Of a DNA stretch of 64,000 nucleotides, positions 15,468-25,317 are shown one piece after another; position 1 is the stretch's first letter, and each line of letters begins with the position of its first letter. The stretch covers positions 3,596,001 through 3,660,000 of the forward strand of contig NZ_CP007151.1 of NCBI RefSeq assembly GCF_000830985.1, read 5' to 3'. Both the position numbers and the translations under genes were made by a program. This DNA is from Marinobacter similis (GTDB lineage Bacteria > Pseudomonadota > Gammaproteobacteria > Pseudomonadales > Oleiphilaceae). The notes below the pieces were generated by a model, which did not search any database, was not told the origin of the DNA, and saw only the letters and a list, made by a program, of their open reading frames with translations.

Positions 15468-16160
15468 TTACCGCTTTCGAAGCAGGGTATCCACCTCCGA
15501 AAAGGTGCGGGCGACAAAGCGGCCAGTGTCCGGCAGGTCTCCATCGCGTACCAGCCAGGCCGTCTGCATTCCGGCCGTTTCGGCTGCCTCCAGTTCCGCC
15601 TCAACGTCGGACAGGAACAACACCGTGGACGGCTCTACCCCCAGCTCACCGAGGATCGCCTGATACGACCCGGCTTCTTTCTTGCCGCCAACCCGGGTAT
15701 CGAAATAGCCGGAGAAGTACGGGGTAAAGTCGCCCGCGGTTGTATAGCCAAAAATCAGCTGCTGGGCTTTGACCGACCCGGAAGAATATACGAACAGACG
15801 CAGGCCCCGATCATGCCAGCGCTGCAGGTAATCGGCGGCATCATCGTAGATGTGGCCCTTGAGCACGCCCTGCTGATAGCCCTGCTCCCAGATCAGACCC
15901 TGAAGAGTCTTCAGCGGCGTTTCCTTGCGATCCTCACGAATCCAGGCCTGAAGCGTGTCGATCAAGCCATCAATGTCGCCACGATCAACGCCCGCGGTGG
16001 TCGCTACCGCATCCAGTTGCTCCGCCACCAGCGGGTTGTCCGCGTGCTGAGTCCGAACAAAGTCAGCCAGGTGCTCGCTGGCATACGGAAACAGGACATC
16101 GTGAACGAAGGAAATCGAACTGGTGGTGCCTTCGATATCGGTCAAAACAACCCGAATCAT
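15468..16160 (-). CDS. mtnC: Enolase-phosphatase E1 (methionine salvage)
   Basis: MtnC enolises and dephosphorylates 2,3-diketo-5-methylthiopentyl-1-phosphate to the acireductone used by MtnD. It is a 230-residue HAD-superfamily enzyme. Motif I is [23 protein letters not shown], motif II lies in [15 protein letters not shown], and motif III/IV is around [12 protein letters not shown] and [14 protein letters not shown]. Its ATG overlaps the mtnD stop (ATGA), so the two are translationally coupled. Restoring the mtnD frames identifies this start. Confidence 0.93.
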   Translation of the reverse strand: MIRVVLTDIEGTTSSISFVHDVLFPYASEHLADFVRTQHADNPLVAEQLDAVATTAGVDRGDIDGLIDTLQAWIREDRKETPLKTLQGLIWEQGYQQGVLKGHIYDDAADYLQRWHDRGLRLFVYSSGSVKAQQLIFGYTTAGDFTPYFSGYFDTRVGGKKEAGSYQAILGELGVEPSTVLFLSDVEAELEAAETAGMQTAWLVRDGDLPDTGRFVARTFSEVDTLLRKR

Positions 16161-16715
16161 TCGACCGCCCCCGCCAAGGCTTCGTAACGGGGCAACCGTC
16201 CGGCGATGTCTTCGCCAGTGAAGTCGGCAACCCAGCTTCCGGATTAGTAAACAGACGAACGCAGGTAAACGCCGGTTCCGGCCCCATATCAAACCAGTGC
16301 CGGGTGCCATTCGGCACACTGATCAGATCGTTCTTCTGGCACAGCACCGCCAGCACCTGGTCACCAAAGTGCAGATAGAACAGCCCCTGCCCTCGAACAA
16401 AGAACCGCACCTCGTCTTCGCTGTGGGTATGCTCATCGAGAAATTTCTGGCGGAACGCCCCTTTCTGCGGGTTGTCCGGGTTCAGGCTGATTACGTCGCA
16501 GTCTGGAAACCGTTCTCGGCTTTCAGAGTCGCGATTTCGTCCTGGTAAGCCGCCAGAATGTCTTCTGAGGAGGCATCGGCCGGCAGGTCACGGGTCGGCC
16601 ACTGTTCAAAGCGCACACCGTGCTGGGCCAGCAGGTCGCGAATTTCCGACGGGTTGTCGGTTACCGTATGGGCCGTCGCTGGCTGGCTTTGATCAAAAAC
16701 ACTCAAGGTAGTCAT
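16157..16715 (-). CDS. mtnD: Acireductone dioxygenase, frame broken twice
   Basis: MtnD oxidises acireductone to the 2-keto acid precursor of methionine, using a cupin-bound metal. The amino third ends QTA. The continuation [10 protein letters not shown] and the metal site [12 protein letters not shown] lie one frame over (break at about 16496-16500). A second break at about 16244 (GAAGGCTGG to GAAGCTGG) precedes [19 protein letters not shown]. Restoring one base at each gives about 186 residues, normal for the family. It overlaps mtnB upstream and mtnC downstream by ATGA. Two single-base losses in an otherwise conserved gene suggest sequencing error. Confidence 0.9.
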
Positions 16716-17338
16716 GGGTGAACCCTCATGGTTTCAAGCTCACATTCAAACAGAAATTCGAAGGCTTCGACATGGCGCAGGCAATCGGCCATGGTTTTGC
16801 CCCAGGTGTAGAGGCCGTGACCGCGAATCAGGTAACCGGGCTGGTCCGGATGGGCGCTGAACCAGGCTTTGGTGTCGCGGGCCAGGGCGTCGATATCCTG
16901 GGTATTATCGAACACCGGAACGGACAGCACCGACTCATGGGTATCGACACCGCTGAACGCCTTTTGCAACTCGTAACCTTCCAGCACCAGCGGCTCACCC
17001 GCTGCCAACAGACGGCTCAGCACCGTGGCCTTGACCGAATGGGTGTGCAGCACGGCGCCGACCTCCGGGAAAACCTCGTACAACACCGTGTGCAGACGGG
17101 TTTCGGCGGACGACCGGCAATTGCTCTGCACCGGCTGACCGGCCAGATCCACCACCATGACGTCGCCCGCGCCCAACTGCCCCTTGTGACGACCGGATAC
17201 GGTGATCGCAATGTGCTGGTCATCAACGCGCGCGGAATAGTTGCTGCTGGTAGCCGGTGACCAGCCTCGCTGATACAGGAACCGACCGGCCTCGACGATC
17301 TCGTCGGCCGCGATGGCATATCGGGTTACATCAAACAC
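16712..17338 (-). CDS. mtnB: Methylthioribulose-1-phosphate dehydratase
   Basis: MtnB dehydrates methylthioribulose-1-phosphate in the methionine salvage pathway. The 208-residue product is an intact class II aldolase/adducin-fold protein. It opens with GRFLYQRGWSPATSSNYSAR and has VLHTHSVKATVLSRL, whose HTH residues help bind zinc, and YLIRGHGLYTWGKTM, which supplies another zinc histidine. It is the first gene of mtnB-mtnD-mtnC, with overlapping stops and starts. Confidence 0.94.
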   Translation of the reverse strand: MFDVTRYAIAADEIVEAGRFLYQRGWSPATSSNYSARVDDQHIAITVSGRHKGQLGAGDVMVVDLAGQPVQSNCRSSAETRLHTVLYEVFPEVGAVLHTHSVKATVLSRLLAAGEPLVLEGYELQKAFSGVDTHESVLSVPVFDNTQDIDALARDTKAWFSAHPDQPGYLIRGHGLYTWGKTMADCLRHVEAFEFLFECELETMRVHP

Positions 17339-17389
17339 GGATTCTCCCTCAGGGTTTGACGCCCCTTTCGAGGCGTTCGCGTGAGGACA

Positions 17390-18427
17390 TTATAGGGATG
17401 GTGAGGCGGCCCGCAAATGGTGGCGCGCGGCAATCAGATCGGCGACCACGGAGATGGCAATCTCAGCGGGAGTCTTGCTGGGAATGCTGACACCAATAGG
17501 GGCGCGCAACCGGTCCAGAGCCTGTTGATCCAGGCCCAGGGAGGCCAGCCGGGCACGGCGGGCGTCTGACGTTTTCTGGGATCCCATAGCGCCAACATAG
17601 AATGCGGGCGTCGTCAGTGCCGCCAGCAGGCCCATGTCATCAATGCGCGGATCGTGCGCCAGAGCGAGCACTCCGGACCAGGGATCAGCGAAGTGCTGGG
17701 CCACGAGGTCATCCGGCAACTTCCGGTTCAGCGGAATATGAGGATAACCCCAGCCTTCGGCAAAGGCATCCCGAGGCTCACAAATTGTCACGTCGAAATC
17801 GGCCGCCCCGGCAAACTCCGCGACATAGCGGGCAACCTCACCGGCGCCGATCAGCAACAGCCGACACTCAGGCTGCAGCACCTGCTCCAGGCATTCGCCA
17901 TCGAAGTTTACCGACGAACCGGGCTGACCCACGGCTGGCTCAAGCTCCGGGGGCGCATCCAGACGAACCCGCCGCAATACTGGCTCGCGGCGATCCAGCG
18001 CCGACGCCAGGGCAGCAACGTGCTCAGCGGCTTCAGCACTTTGAAGTGGCTCTACCAATAACCGGATCCGGCCACCGCAGGGGAGCTGAAAGTTATCGCG
18101 ATCGTCGTCGGTGATGCCATAGTCAATGAGCACTGGCTGCGCAGGCCCATCGCTGGCAGTTCGGCGTAGCAAGTCCTCTTCCAGACAGCCACCTGACACC
18201 GACCCACTCCAGCGTCCGGACTCGCTGACCGCCAGCCACGACCCTACCGGCCTTGGCGACGAGCCCCAGGTTTCAACAATGGTGCAGAGCCAGACTCGCT
18301 CGCGCTCACCTGCACCTCCCCCCTTACCTTCGCCCTCGCCCGCGCCTATACCGAGCCAGCGAGCAACATCATGAATGACCGAGGAATGGCCGGAGGTTAG
18401 TGAGCGCGTGTTCGACATATCAGGCAT
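17390..18427 (-). CDS. XdhC/CoxI-family molybdenum hydroxylase maturation protein
   Basis: XdhC proteins bind molybdenum cofactor, support its sulfuration and deliver it to xanthine dehydrogenase-family enzymes. The 345-residue product has TIVETWGSSPRPVGSWLAV and GSVSGGCLEEDL of the amino domain, then a Rossmann-type LLLIGAGEVARYVAEFA and the carboxy segments YVGAMGSQKTSDARR and IGVSIPSKTPAEIAISV. A glycine/glutamate-rich insertion at about residues 28-45 (GAGEGEGKGGGAGERER) looks like a lineage-specific loop. It overlaps the stop of the hydroxylase large subunit, so the pairing is direct. Confidence 0.9.
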   Translation of the reverse strand: MPDMSNTRSLTSGHSSVIHDVARWLGIGAGEGEGKGGGAGERERVWLCTIVETWGSSPRPVGSWLAVSESGRWSGSVSGGCLEEDLLRRTASDGPAQPVLIDYGITDDDRDNFQLPCGGRIRLLVEPLQSAEAAEHVAALASALDRREPVLRRVRLDAPPELEPAVGQPGSSVNFDGECLEQVLQPECRLLLIGAGEVARYVAEFAGAADFDVTICEPRDAFAEGWGYPHIPLNRKLPDDLVAQHFADPWSGVLALAHDPRIDDMGLLAALTTPAFYVGAMGSQKTSDARRARLASLGLDQQALDRLRAPIGVSIPSKTPAEIAISVVADLIAARHHLRAASPSL

Positions 18428-20623
18428 CCGCCGTTAAAGGCAGGGAACGCTGACGCTGCCCTGTGAGCGCAAAAAGCGCGTTACCAAGAGCAGGAATCAC
18501 CGGCGGCACGCCGGGCTCACCTACACCGGTCGGCGACGCCTCGCTGTCGACGATATCCACCATCACCTCCGGGCGTTCGTACTGACGCATCAACCGGTAG
18601 TCGTGGAAATTGCTCTGCTGCACCTCGCCTTGCTCCAGGGTAATCTCGCCATACAGGGCAGCGGTCAAGCCGAACAGGATGCCGCCCTCGATCTGGTCCT
18701 CGACGATTCTCGGATTCACCACCTGGCCGCAGTCAACGGCGCAGGCGACCCGGTAGACGCGGATTTCACCGTGCTCGATACCGGCTTCGACCACTTGGGC
18801 AACGTAAGTGCCAAAACTCCGGAACAAGGCAATACCCCGAGCCCGTCCTTCGGCCAGAGGTTCACCCCAGCCCGCCAATCTGGCGGCACGATCGAGCACC
18901 TCCTGGTGACGTGGCTCCTTAGCCAGCAGTTTGCGGCGGAACTGGTAGGGATCCTCACCCGCCTCGTGGGCAAGCTCGTCCATGAAGGTTTCAACCGCAA
19001 AGCCATTGTGGGAAAAACCAACCGAACGCCACCAGGTCACCGGTACCCCGGGATCGGTATGGGTGTGACGGATATCGATGTTGCCCACACCGTAGGGGTA
19101 TTCGATTGCGCCTTCGATGGCGGACATATCCTTGGGCGTAGCGATACCTTCGAACATCAACCGGCAGAGCCCAGGCTGTTGTATAGGAATTTGGGTGCCC
19201 AGGGATACTGGGCGGGCGCGGCGTTGCGCACGTACCAATCGAGAATCTGGGGGCCGACAACCTGATGGTGCCAACCGGTCAGCTCACCGTCCGCCAGCGA
19301 CGCTTTCATCCGGTGCAGCATGGCGGGCCGGAACAGGTCGTGACGGGTATCCTCTTCCCGGGACCAGATCACCTTAACCGGCTTGCCAATCTTGAAGGAA
19401 ACAGCAGCCGCCTCCTCAATGAAATCCTGAGTCAGCCGGCGCCCGAAGCCACCACCGAGAAACGTAGTGTGGATAGTGACGTCGGCTGGGGAAAGGTCAG
19501 TCACCCGTGCCACGGCGATCTGCCCAAGATCAGGAGCCTGGGTCGGCGCCCACACTTCGGCCCGGTCACCCTGGTACCAGGCTGTTGCATTCATCGGCTC
19601 AAGGGTGGCGTGGGCCAGGTACGGCTGCGCGTATTCGGCAGAAAGTACCGTCGACGCGGCTTCGGCGGCGTCATCAAAATCGCCTTCACTGCGCTCGGAC
19701 TCGCCCGGGTCTTCATCGGCGGCCTTACGGTATCCCTCAAAGACGTCACTGGTGGACAATGACAGGGCGTCGGAAAAATCCCAGCTGACACTCAGTGCAG
19801 CCTGGGCTTTCCGTGCCCGCCAGTATTTATCGGCGACCACGGCGACGCCTCGCTCAATCTCGACCACATCGACAACGCCAGACATGGCCCGGACTTCGTC
19901 GCCGTTAAAGCTGTCAACCCGGCCGCCGTAACGGGGTGATCGAGTCACCACGGCGTAAACCTGCCCCGGCAACTCCACATCGATACCATACTCGGCGGTG
20001 CCGGTGGACTTGGCCCGGGCGTCCAATCGATTGCCTTGCTTGCCAATAAGCTTCCATTCACTGCGCGGCTTGAGCGCAACCTCGCCCCGGATCACTTCCT
20101 TGGACGCCAGCTCTACCAACTGGCCGTAGCGTAGGGAGTCAATTCCATTCGGATGTACCACATGGCCGTCTCGAACCGTGCAGGCATCGGCTTCCACCTT
20201 CCAGATTCTAGCCGCGGCCATTTTCAGCATCTTCCGGGCGGAGGCCCCGGCGGTACGCAGCGGCTCCCAGCTTGTGGCAATGCTGGTACTGCCACCGGTG
20301 AGCTGCAGTTTGTAGAGGGGGTTGCGGTATTCCGGTGCCGCCGGCGCAAACCGTGGCGTGATGGCGGCGGGCTCCACCTCCAGTTCCTCGGCAATCAGGG
20401 TAGTCAGTCCGGTGTAGGTGCCCTGCCCCATTTCTACCCGTGCCAGGGTAAAGTAGATTTCATCGTCACGGGTAAGCTCGAGCCAGGCGTCTGGCTTCCA
20501 CTCGCCAGTTTCAGGCTCATAGCCGGTTTGCACGCTAGCGCAGCCGGGCAAAGACAACGATAGCATCAAGCCGCCAGAAGCACCGGCTCCCGCTTTCAAG
20601 AACGCACGTCGGTTCATGGTCAT
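18420..20623 (-). CDS. Molybdopterin aldehyde/isoquinoline oxidoreductase-type large subunit, frame broken once
   Basis: The large subunit of a periplasmic xanthine dehydrogenase-family enzyme, closest in look to IorB. It starts with a twin-arginine signal ([21 protein letters not shown]). It also has [27 protein letters not shown] and, past a break near 19170, [19 protein letters not shown] and [14 protein letters not shown]. The active-site glutamate segment GVGEPG is retained. Restoring one base (GGGCT region) gives about 734 residues. The start at 20623 follows GGAGG. Substrate cannot be told from sequence; aldehydes or N-heterocycles are typical. Confidence 0.87.
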
Positions 20624-20624
20624 G

Positions 20625-21106
20625 TTACGCGCCCTCCTGCTGATCCGGACGCGAATCGGCGGCCACTGACTCCACCGCGGCAATGATCCGGGAGTAGGTG
20701 CCACAACGACAGATGTTGCCGGTCATCGCGCTGACAATATCGTCGCGGGAAGGCGATGGATTGCTAGCCAGCAAGTGGGCAGCACTCATGATCTGCCCGG
20801 ACTGGCAATAGCCACACTGTGCACGCCCTGTTCGATCCAGGCTTCCTGCAGCGCGTGCAGACGATCCTGGTCGCCCAGGCCCTCTATCGTGGTGACCTGA
20901 GCCCCGGCAGCCAGCTCAACGGGAGTTGAGCAGGAACGCACTGGCTGACCATTAAGATGCACCGTGCACGCGCCACACAGCCCCGCGCCGCATCCAAATT
21001 TTGTGCCTTTCAGCCCCAGTTCATCCCGAACCACCCACAACAGGGGAGTATCTCCCTCCACGTCGAGCACACGCTCCACGCCATTGACCATCAGGCTCAC
21101 CGCCAT
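20625..21106 (-). CDS. (2Fe-2S) small subunit of the molybdenum hydroxylase, frame broken once
   Basis: This subunit passes electrons from the molybdenum subunit. The plant-type ferredoxin cluster is in [16 protein letters not shown] followed by VRSC. The second cluster domain ([11 protein letters not shown] ... [11 protein letters not shown]) lies one frame over after a break at about 20820 (GTGCCACAG to GTGCACAG). The restored length is about 160 residues, as expected for IorA-like subunits. There is no FAD subunit gene nearby, which fits the two-subunit, cytochrome-linked type. The stop lies one base from the large-subunit ATG. Confidence 0.88.
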
Positions 21107-21193
21107 GTCCTTACTCTCCGTTATACGCTCCCGGCTTATCCAGGCGCACAGTGTTATTGTTTGATTACCCCGGGTGCGTCCGAAGCGAACCGT

Positions 21194-21385
21194 TTACTTA
21201 ACGACGTCTTCGCCTTCCTTGTTGACCCAGATTTTACGTTCACCGCCTTTCATCTGGCCGTTGGAGTCCCATACTTCGCGGTTCTCGGTAGCGCCTTCCA
21301 GCTCGCCGTTGTCATTCCAGATAACCCGATCCTGACAGCCAGCCAGTGCGACCACAGCAAATATCATCAATACCAGTTTCTTCAC
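21194..21385 (-). CDS. Small lipoprotein with WxxNG repeats
   Basis: A 63-residue predicted lipoprotein: signal MKKLVLMIFAVVALAGC with lipobox LAGC, then two to three short repeats (VIWNDNGELEG, EVWDSNGQMKGG, KIWVNKEGE). These resemble the aromatic-x-x-NG pattern of MORN-2/YwqK repeats. Function is unknown. It stands alone between the hydroxylase operon and the Smr gene. Confidence 0.7.
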   Translation of the reverse strand: MKKLVLMIFAVVALAGCQDRVIWNDNGELEGATENREVWDSNGQMKGGERKIWVNKEGEDVVK

Positions 21386-21437
21386 CTTGCATACCTCTCA
21401 GGGGTCATTTGAGTAATCATCGGTGGGGGCGAAGCGA

Positions 21438-22018
21438 TTATCGCCGGCTATGAAGCTCACGGTTGTGCTGTTTGTCCCGATCGCCCTTGCGAACCATGAC
21501 ATAGACAGCGCCTGTACCACCATGGTGTTTTTGGGCCGAATGAAAGGCCATGACGTCGTCGAGCTCCGGAAGCCACTTGGCCAGGTAACTTTTCAGCTGG
21601 GCAATGCCATCGGGATTTCGCTCGCCTTTACCGTGCAGAATGATAACCGAGCGCAGACCATAGCGAACGCAGTCGCCAATAAAGCCAAACACTTCCCGGC
21701 GGGCCTGCTCAACGGTCATCCGATGCAGGTCCAGTCGTGCCTCAATTGGGTACTGTCCCAGTCGCAGCTTGCGAAAGACACCGTGCTGGATGCCAGGCGT
21801 TGCCAGGTCAGAACATCGTGGGCCGTCAGCGGCTCCACCATATCGGATGTTAGTGGGTTGCTGTCCTTGACGGCCTTGGCCACGGCTGCACGCTGGCGCT
21901 CCAAATGGCCAGGAGTGAGATCCCTGGGCGTCTGGACTTCCGCACGGTTGGGCTTCTTGATCCGTCGGACATCTTTCATTTCTTCAAGAAAGCTCAGGCG
22001 TTCTTCTTTAGTCGTCAT
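21438..22018 (-). CDS. Smr-domain protein, frame broken once
   Basis: A roughly 193-residue protein of the Smr/MutS2-carboxy-terminal family, similar to YdaL/SmrB, which have RNA or DNA nicking activity. The amino part is charged and helical (MTTKEERLSFLEEMKDVRRIKK). The Smr domain is in the second frame: ARLDLHRMTVEQARREVFGF, then VIILHGKGERNPDGIAQLKSYL and HGGTGAVYVMVRK. The HGKG and DLH signatures are present. The break is at about 21795-21800 (CGCCCTGG to CGCCTGG). Confidence 0.85.
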
Positions 22019-22184
22019 GGCAGTGCTACTAGTACCTAATGAGTTCGGGAACTTTACCACCCGCTCCGCTTACCATAAAGAATCGTCGCGCGGCCTCAAC
22101 TTTTACTTCAAACTCTTGCCGTTCGGCGTTCATTCAGTGAACTACACTGGAAACGGAAACATCACTGAAGCAAAGGCTCCCTCC

Positions 22185-24101
22185 ATGGCAGCAGCAAATC
22201 CGGACAGCTCCCGACCACAGAATACGCGTGCCATCATGGCGTTTCTCCGGGAACATGCCCCTTTCTCCAGCATGGACGATACCCACCTCGCCCATTTCGC
22301 CGAGCATGCGACCCTGCGTTTCTATGCCGATGGCGATGAAGTCATCTCGCCGGACGACGGCATCATTAAACGATTTTACGTAGTCAAGCAGGGACGGATT
22401 CGCGGTGAACGTCATAACGCAAAGGATGACCGAACCGACACTACGTTTGAGATCAGCCTGGGCGAGTGCTTTCCCCTGGCCGCGCTGATCGGTGAGCGAC
22501 CTACCAGAACCCTGCACCGGGCCGCCGGCGACACCTTCTGCCTGAGCATCGAACAAGACGCCTTCATCACCCTGTTTTCCGCCAGCGACTCATTCCGGGA
22601 TTTTTGCCTGCGCGGCGTCAGCAGCCTGCTTGATCAGGTAAACCAGCGCATCCAGTCCAGCGCCATGGCGTCCATCGGCTCTAGCAATTCCCTGGATACA
22701 CCACTGGAACGCTATGCGCTCAGAAACCCCATCGTCTGCTCGCCCGATCTGCCAGTGGAAAAGGCGGTGGCGCGAATGCATGAAAACAGCGTCGGCAGCA
22801 TTATTGTCACCGATGACAACCGGCACCCCACCGGCATTTTCACGCTCCGGGATCTGCGAACTCTGATCGCCGAGCACAAGGCGCCGCTGGATGCGCCCGT
22901 TCGCCAGGTTATGACTCAGGATCCTATCTGCCTGCCGGCCCACGCCGATGCCTTCGAAGCGGCGATGCTGATGGCAGAGCATCATTTTGCCCACCTGTGC
23001 GTGGTGGACGATGAACACTGTCTGATCGGCGTGGTATCCGAGCGCGACCTGTTCTCCCTGCAGCGGGTGGATCTGGTCAATTTGGCCCGCACCATCGGCA
23101 CCGCAACCCATTTGCGCACCCTGGTCAGCCTGCGGGCCGACGTCTCCCGCCTGGTCGATGCCATGCTGGCCCACGGTGCCGACTCGGGCCAAGTGGTGAA
23201 GATCATCACCACACTGAACGACGTTACAGTGCGCCGAGTGCTGGAACTGAACATCAAGAAAAACGACCCGGGCATCCCCTTCACATGGTTGACCTTCGGC
23301 AGCGAGGGGCGCCAGGAACAGACGCTGCTGACCGATCAGGACAACGGTATCCTGTTCGAGACGCCGGAGGGGATGACAGAGGATCAGGTACGGGAAAAGC
23401 TGCTGCCGTTCGCGCAGACCGTCAACCAGGAACTGGCCGAGTGCGGTTTTACCCTGTGCAAGGGCAACATCATGGCCAGCAACCCAAAGCTGTGCCTGAG
23501 CGCTGACGAGTGGGACGACTGGTTTATCCGGTTTATCGATGCCTCAACACCCCAGAACCTGGTCTACTCCTCGATCTTCCTGGACATGCGAGCGGTGTTC
23601 GGACCGACAAAACCGCTGGAGGAGTTGCTGGACAAGGTATTGTCCCGCATCCGCAAGAACGCCCTGTTCCAGAAGATGCTGGCCGGCAACGCATTCCAGC
23701 GGAAACCGCCCCTGACCATGTTCCGTAACTTTCGCTACGTGACCGATGGCAACAAACAGGCTCTGGATCTGAAGCGCCAGGGCCTAGCACCGTTCGTAGA
23801 ATCGGTGCGGGTATTTGCCCTGGCCAATGGGGTGGGCACCGCCAACACCTTAGAGCGGATGGACGAGCTGGCCAAAAAAGGCGTTTTCGACCCGAAAGAT
23901 GCCAATGCCTGGAAAGAAGGCTACAGCCTGATCCAGGCCATCCGCATGCGCTCGCACCAGGAGCTGCTGAATCGCGGTGAGGAACTGACTAACCTGATCG
24001 ACCCGAACGACCTGAATCCCCTGGATCGTCGCATTTTGAGGGAATCCTTTCGGCAGGCCCAGCGCCTGCAACAGAAGCTGGAATTAACCTATCAACTCTA
24101 A
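22185..24101 (+). CDS. cNMP-binding/CBS/DUF294 nucleotidyltransferase-like regulator
   Basis: A 638-residue soluble signalling protein. It has a cyclic-nucleotide-binding-like domain (about 25-130: RFYADGDEVISPDDGIIKRFYVVKQGRIRGE), two CBS domains (about 185-305: VCSPDLPVEKAVARMHENSVGSI ... VMTQDPICLPAHADAFEAAMLM), and a GlnD-like DUF294 domain with GSEGRQEQTLLTDQDN. DUF294_C follows. The ORF is open further upstream; I start at 22185, just before the conserved domain. It is co-directional with the exonuclease 27 bases downstream, a pairing often seen next to acetate-type symporters. Confidence 0.88.
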   Translation: MAAANPDSSRPQNTRAIMAFLREHAPFSSMDDTHLAHFAEHATLRFYADGDEVISPDDGIIKRFYVVKQGRIRGERHNAKDDRTDTTFEISLGECFPLAALIGERPTRTLHRAAGDTFCLSIEQDAFITLFSASDSFRDFCLRGVSSLLDQVNQRIQSSAMASIGSSNSLDTPLERYALRNPIVCSPDLPVEKAVARMHENSVGSIIVTDDNRHPTGIFTLRDLRTLIAEHKAPLDAPVRQVMTQDPICLPAHADAFEAAMLMAEHHFAHLCVVDDEHCLIGVVSERDLFSLQRVDLVNLARTIGTATHLRTLVSLRADVSRLVDAMLAHGADSGQVVKIITTLNDVTVRRVLELNIKKNDPGIPFTWLTFGSEGRQEQTLLTDQDNGILFETPEGMTEDQVREKLLPFAQTVNQELAECGFTLCKGNIMASNPKLCLSADEWDDWFIRFIDASTPQNLVYSSIFLDMRAVFGPTKPLEELLDKVLSRIRKNALFQKMLAGNAFQRKPPLTMFRNFRYVTDGNKQALDLKRQGLAPFVESVRVFALANGVGTANTLERMDELAKKGVFDPKDANAWKEGYSLIQAIRMRSHQELLNRGEELTNLIDPNDLNPLDRRILRESFRQAQRLQQKLELTYQL

Positions 24102-24128
24102 CCGCAACGCTGGGGGCGGGGCCTGACC

Positions 24129-24836
24129 ATGCTTGAGCAAATCAAACAATGGCTGGATCGGCGCCGGGGAGGCCGGGGTAGCCATCTCGATCTGGACAAC
24201 CTGCCCAAAGCCAAGATCCCGGGCGACCAGTTGCTGTCCGATTGCCGGCTGATTGTCCTGGACCTGGAAACCACCGGCCTGAATACCGCAAAGGATGAGG
24301 TCATTGCCATCGGCGCTGTCGCCATCAGCGGCGGCGCGATCCAGCTCAGCGACCAGTTTGATTTGATCCTGAAACGACCGGAGCTCGATATCACCGAAAC
24401 AGTACTGATCCACGGCATAGGCAATGAAGCCCTGACCCAGGGCCATGAAACCGAAGACGCTTTGCTTTACCTGCTGGAATGGATGAACGGCGATCCGGTG
24501 TTGGCGTTTCACTCCGCCTTCGACCAGAAGTTTCTCGAGAAAACTCTCCGTAGCCAGCTTGGCTATACCGCCAGCCACACCTGGATGGATGTCGCCGACC
24601 TTTTACCGGTGTTCTTCCCCAAGGCAAAACCGGGGGGCAAGGGCCTTGATCACTGGAGCGACTTTTTCGGCCTGGAGGCCAGCGCCCGTCACAATGCCGC
24701 AGCTGATGCCCTGGTGACCGCAGAACTGACGCTGGTGGCTTTGAACCGGGCCCACAAGGACGGCGTGAAGACCCTCCGCCAACTGCACGACAAACTGCAC
24801 TACCATCGGCGCCTTCAGAACATGCATCGCTTCTGA
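24129..24836 (+). CDS. DnaQ-like 3'-5' exonuclease
   Basis: A 235-residue DEDDh-type exonuclease related to the polymerase III epsilon subunit. Exo I is LIVLDLETTGLNTAKDEVIAIGAV, Exo II is VLAFHSAFDQKFLEKTL, and Exo III is ARHNAAADALVTAEL with the catalytic histidine. It is not dnaQ itself (no clamp-binding tail is evident). It probably works with the upstream CBS/DUF294 protein, with which it shares orientation. Confidence 0.88.
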   Translation: MLEQIKQWLDRRRGGRGSHLDLDNLPKAKIPGDQLLSDCRLIVLDLETTGLNTAKDEVIAIGAVAISGGAIQLSDQFDLILKRPELDITETVLIHGIGNEALTQGHETEDALLYLLEWMNGDPVLAFHSAFDQKFLEKTLRSQLGYTASHTWMDVADLLPVFFPKAKPGGKGLDHWSDFFGLEASARHNAAADALVTAELTLVALNRAHKDGVKTLRQLHDKLHYHRRLQNMHRF

Positions 24837-25047
24837 AACAGGCCCAATCCAGCTGACCAAAAAACAGTTGAACCTCGGGCAAATTACTGAGAATTAGACC
24901 TTTTGCCAATATCCATAAAGCACTTGACAGGTAAAGTCAGAGAGGACAACAAGTCGGAGCTTTACTATATGAACAACAAATGCTCTATCCGAAAAACCCC
25001 ATATAAAAACCGCTCGTTCGCCAAAACAAAAACACAGGAGTGAACCT

Positions 25048-25311
25048 ATGTCAGGTCATAGCTACGACGCTGAAAACTATTGGAAGGCAAACCTGCGCCT
25101 GATTATCGGAAGCCTGGTCGTTTGGGCCCTGGTTTCTTACGGCTTTGCGATTCTGCTTCGCCCCATGCTCGCCGGTATTCCCATCGGCGGAACCGATCTG
25201 GGCTTCTGGTTCGCCCAGCAAGGCTCAATCCTTACGTTTATCGCCCTGATTTTTCACTACGCGTGGCGCATGAACAAAATCGATGAAAAATTCGGCGTGC
25301 ATGAGGAGTAA
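25048..25311 (+). CDS. DUF4212 small membrane subunit of a sodium:solute symporter
   Basis: An 87-residue protein with two membrane helices (LRLIIGSLVVWALVSYGFAILL and FWFAQQGSILTFIALIFHYAWRM), matching DUF4212/YhjB-like partners of VC_2705-type symporters. It has an AGGAG ribosome site and lies six bases ahead of the transporter gene. The 211-bp region upstream is A+T-rich and contains TTGACA near 24925, so the operon promoter is probably there. Confidence 0.87.
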   Translation: MSGHSYDAENYWKANLRLIIGSLVVWALVSYGFAILLRPMLAGIPIGGTDLGFWFAQQGSILTFIALIFHYAWRMNKIDEKFGVHEE

Positions 25312-25317
25312 GAACCG

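Noticed and set aside
14352..16187. A 611-codon open frame on the plus strand
   Set aside because: It lies opposite the DUF3080 lipoprotein gene and mtnC, both supported by recognisable domains, and its own translation has no protein-like motifs. It is a high-GC antisense artefact.
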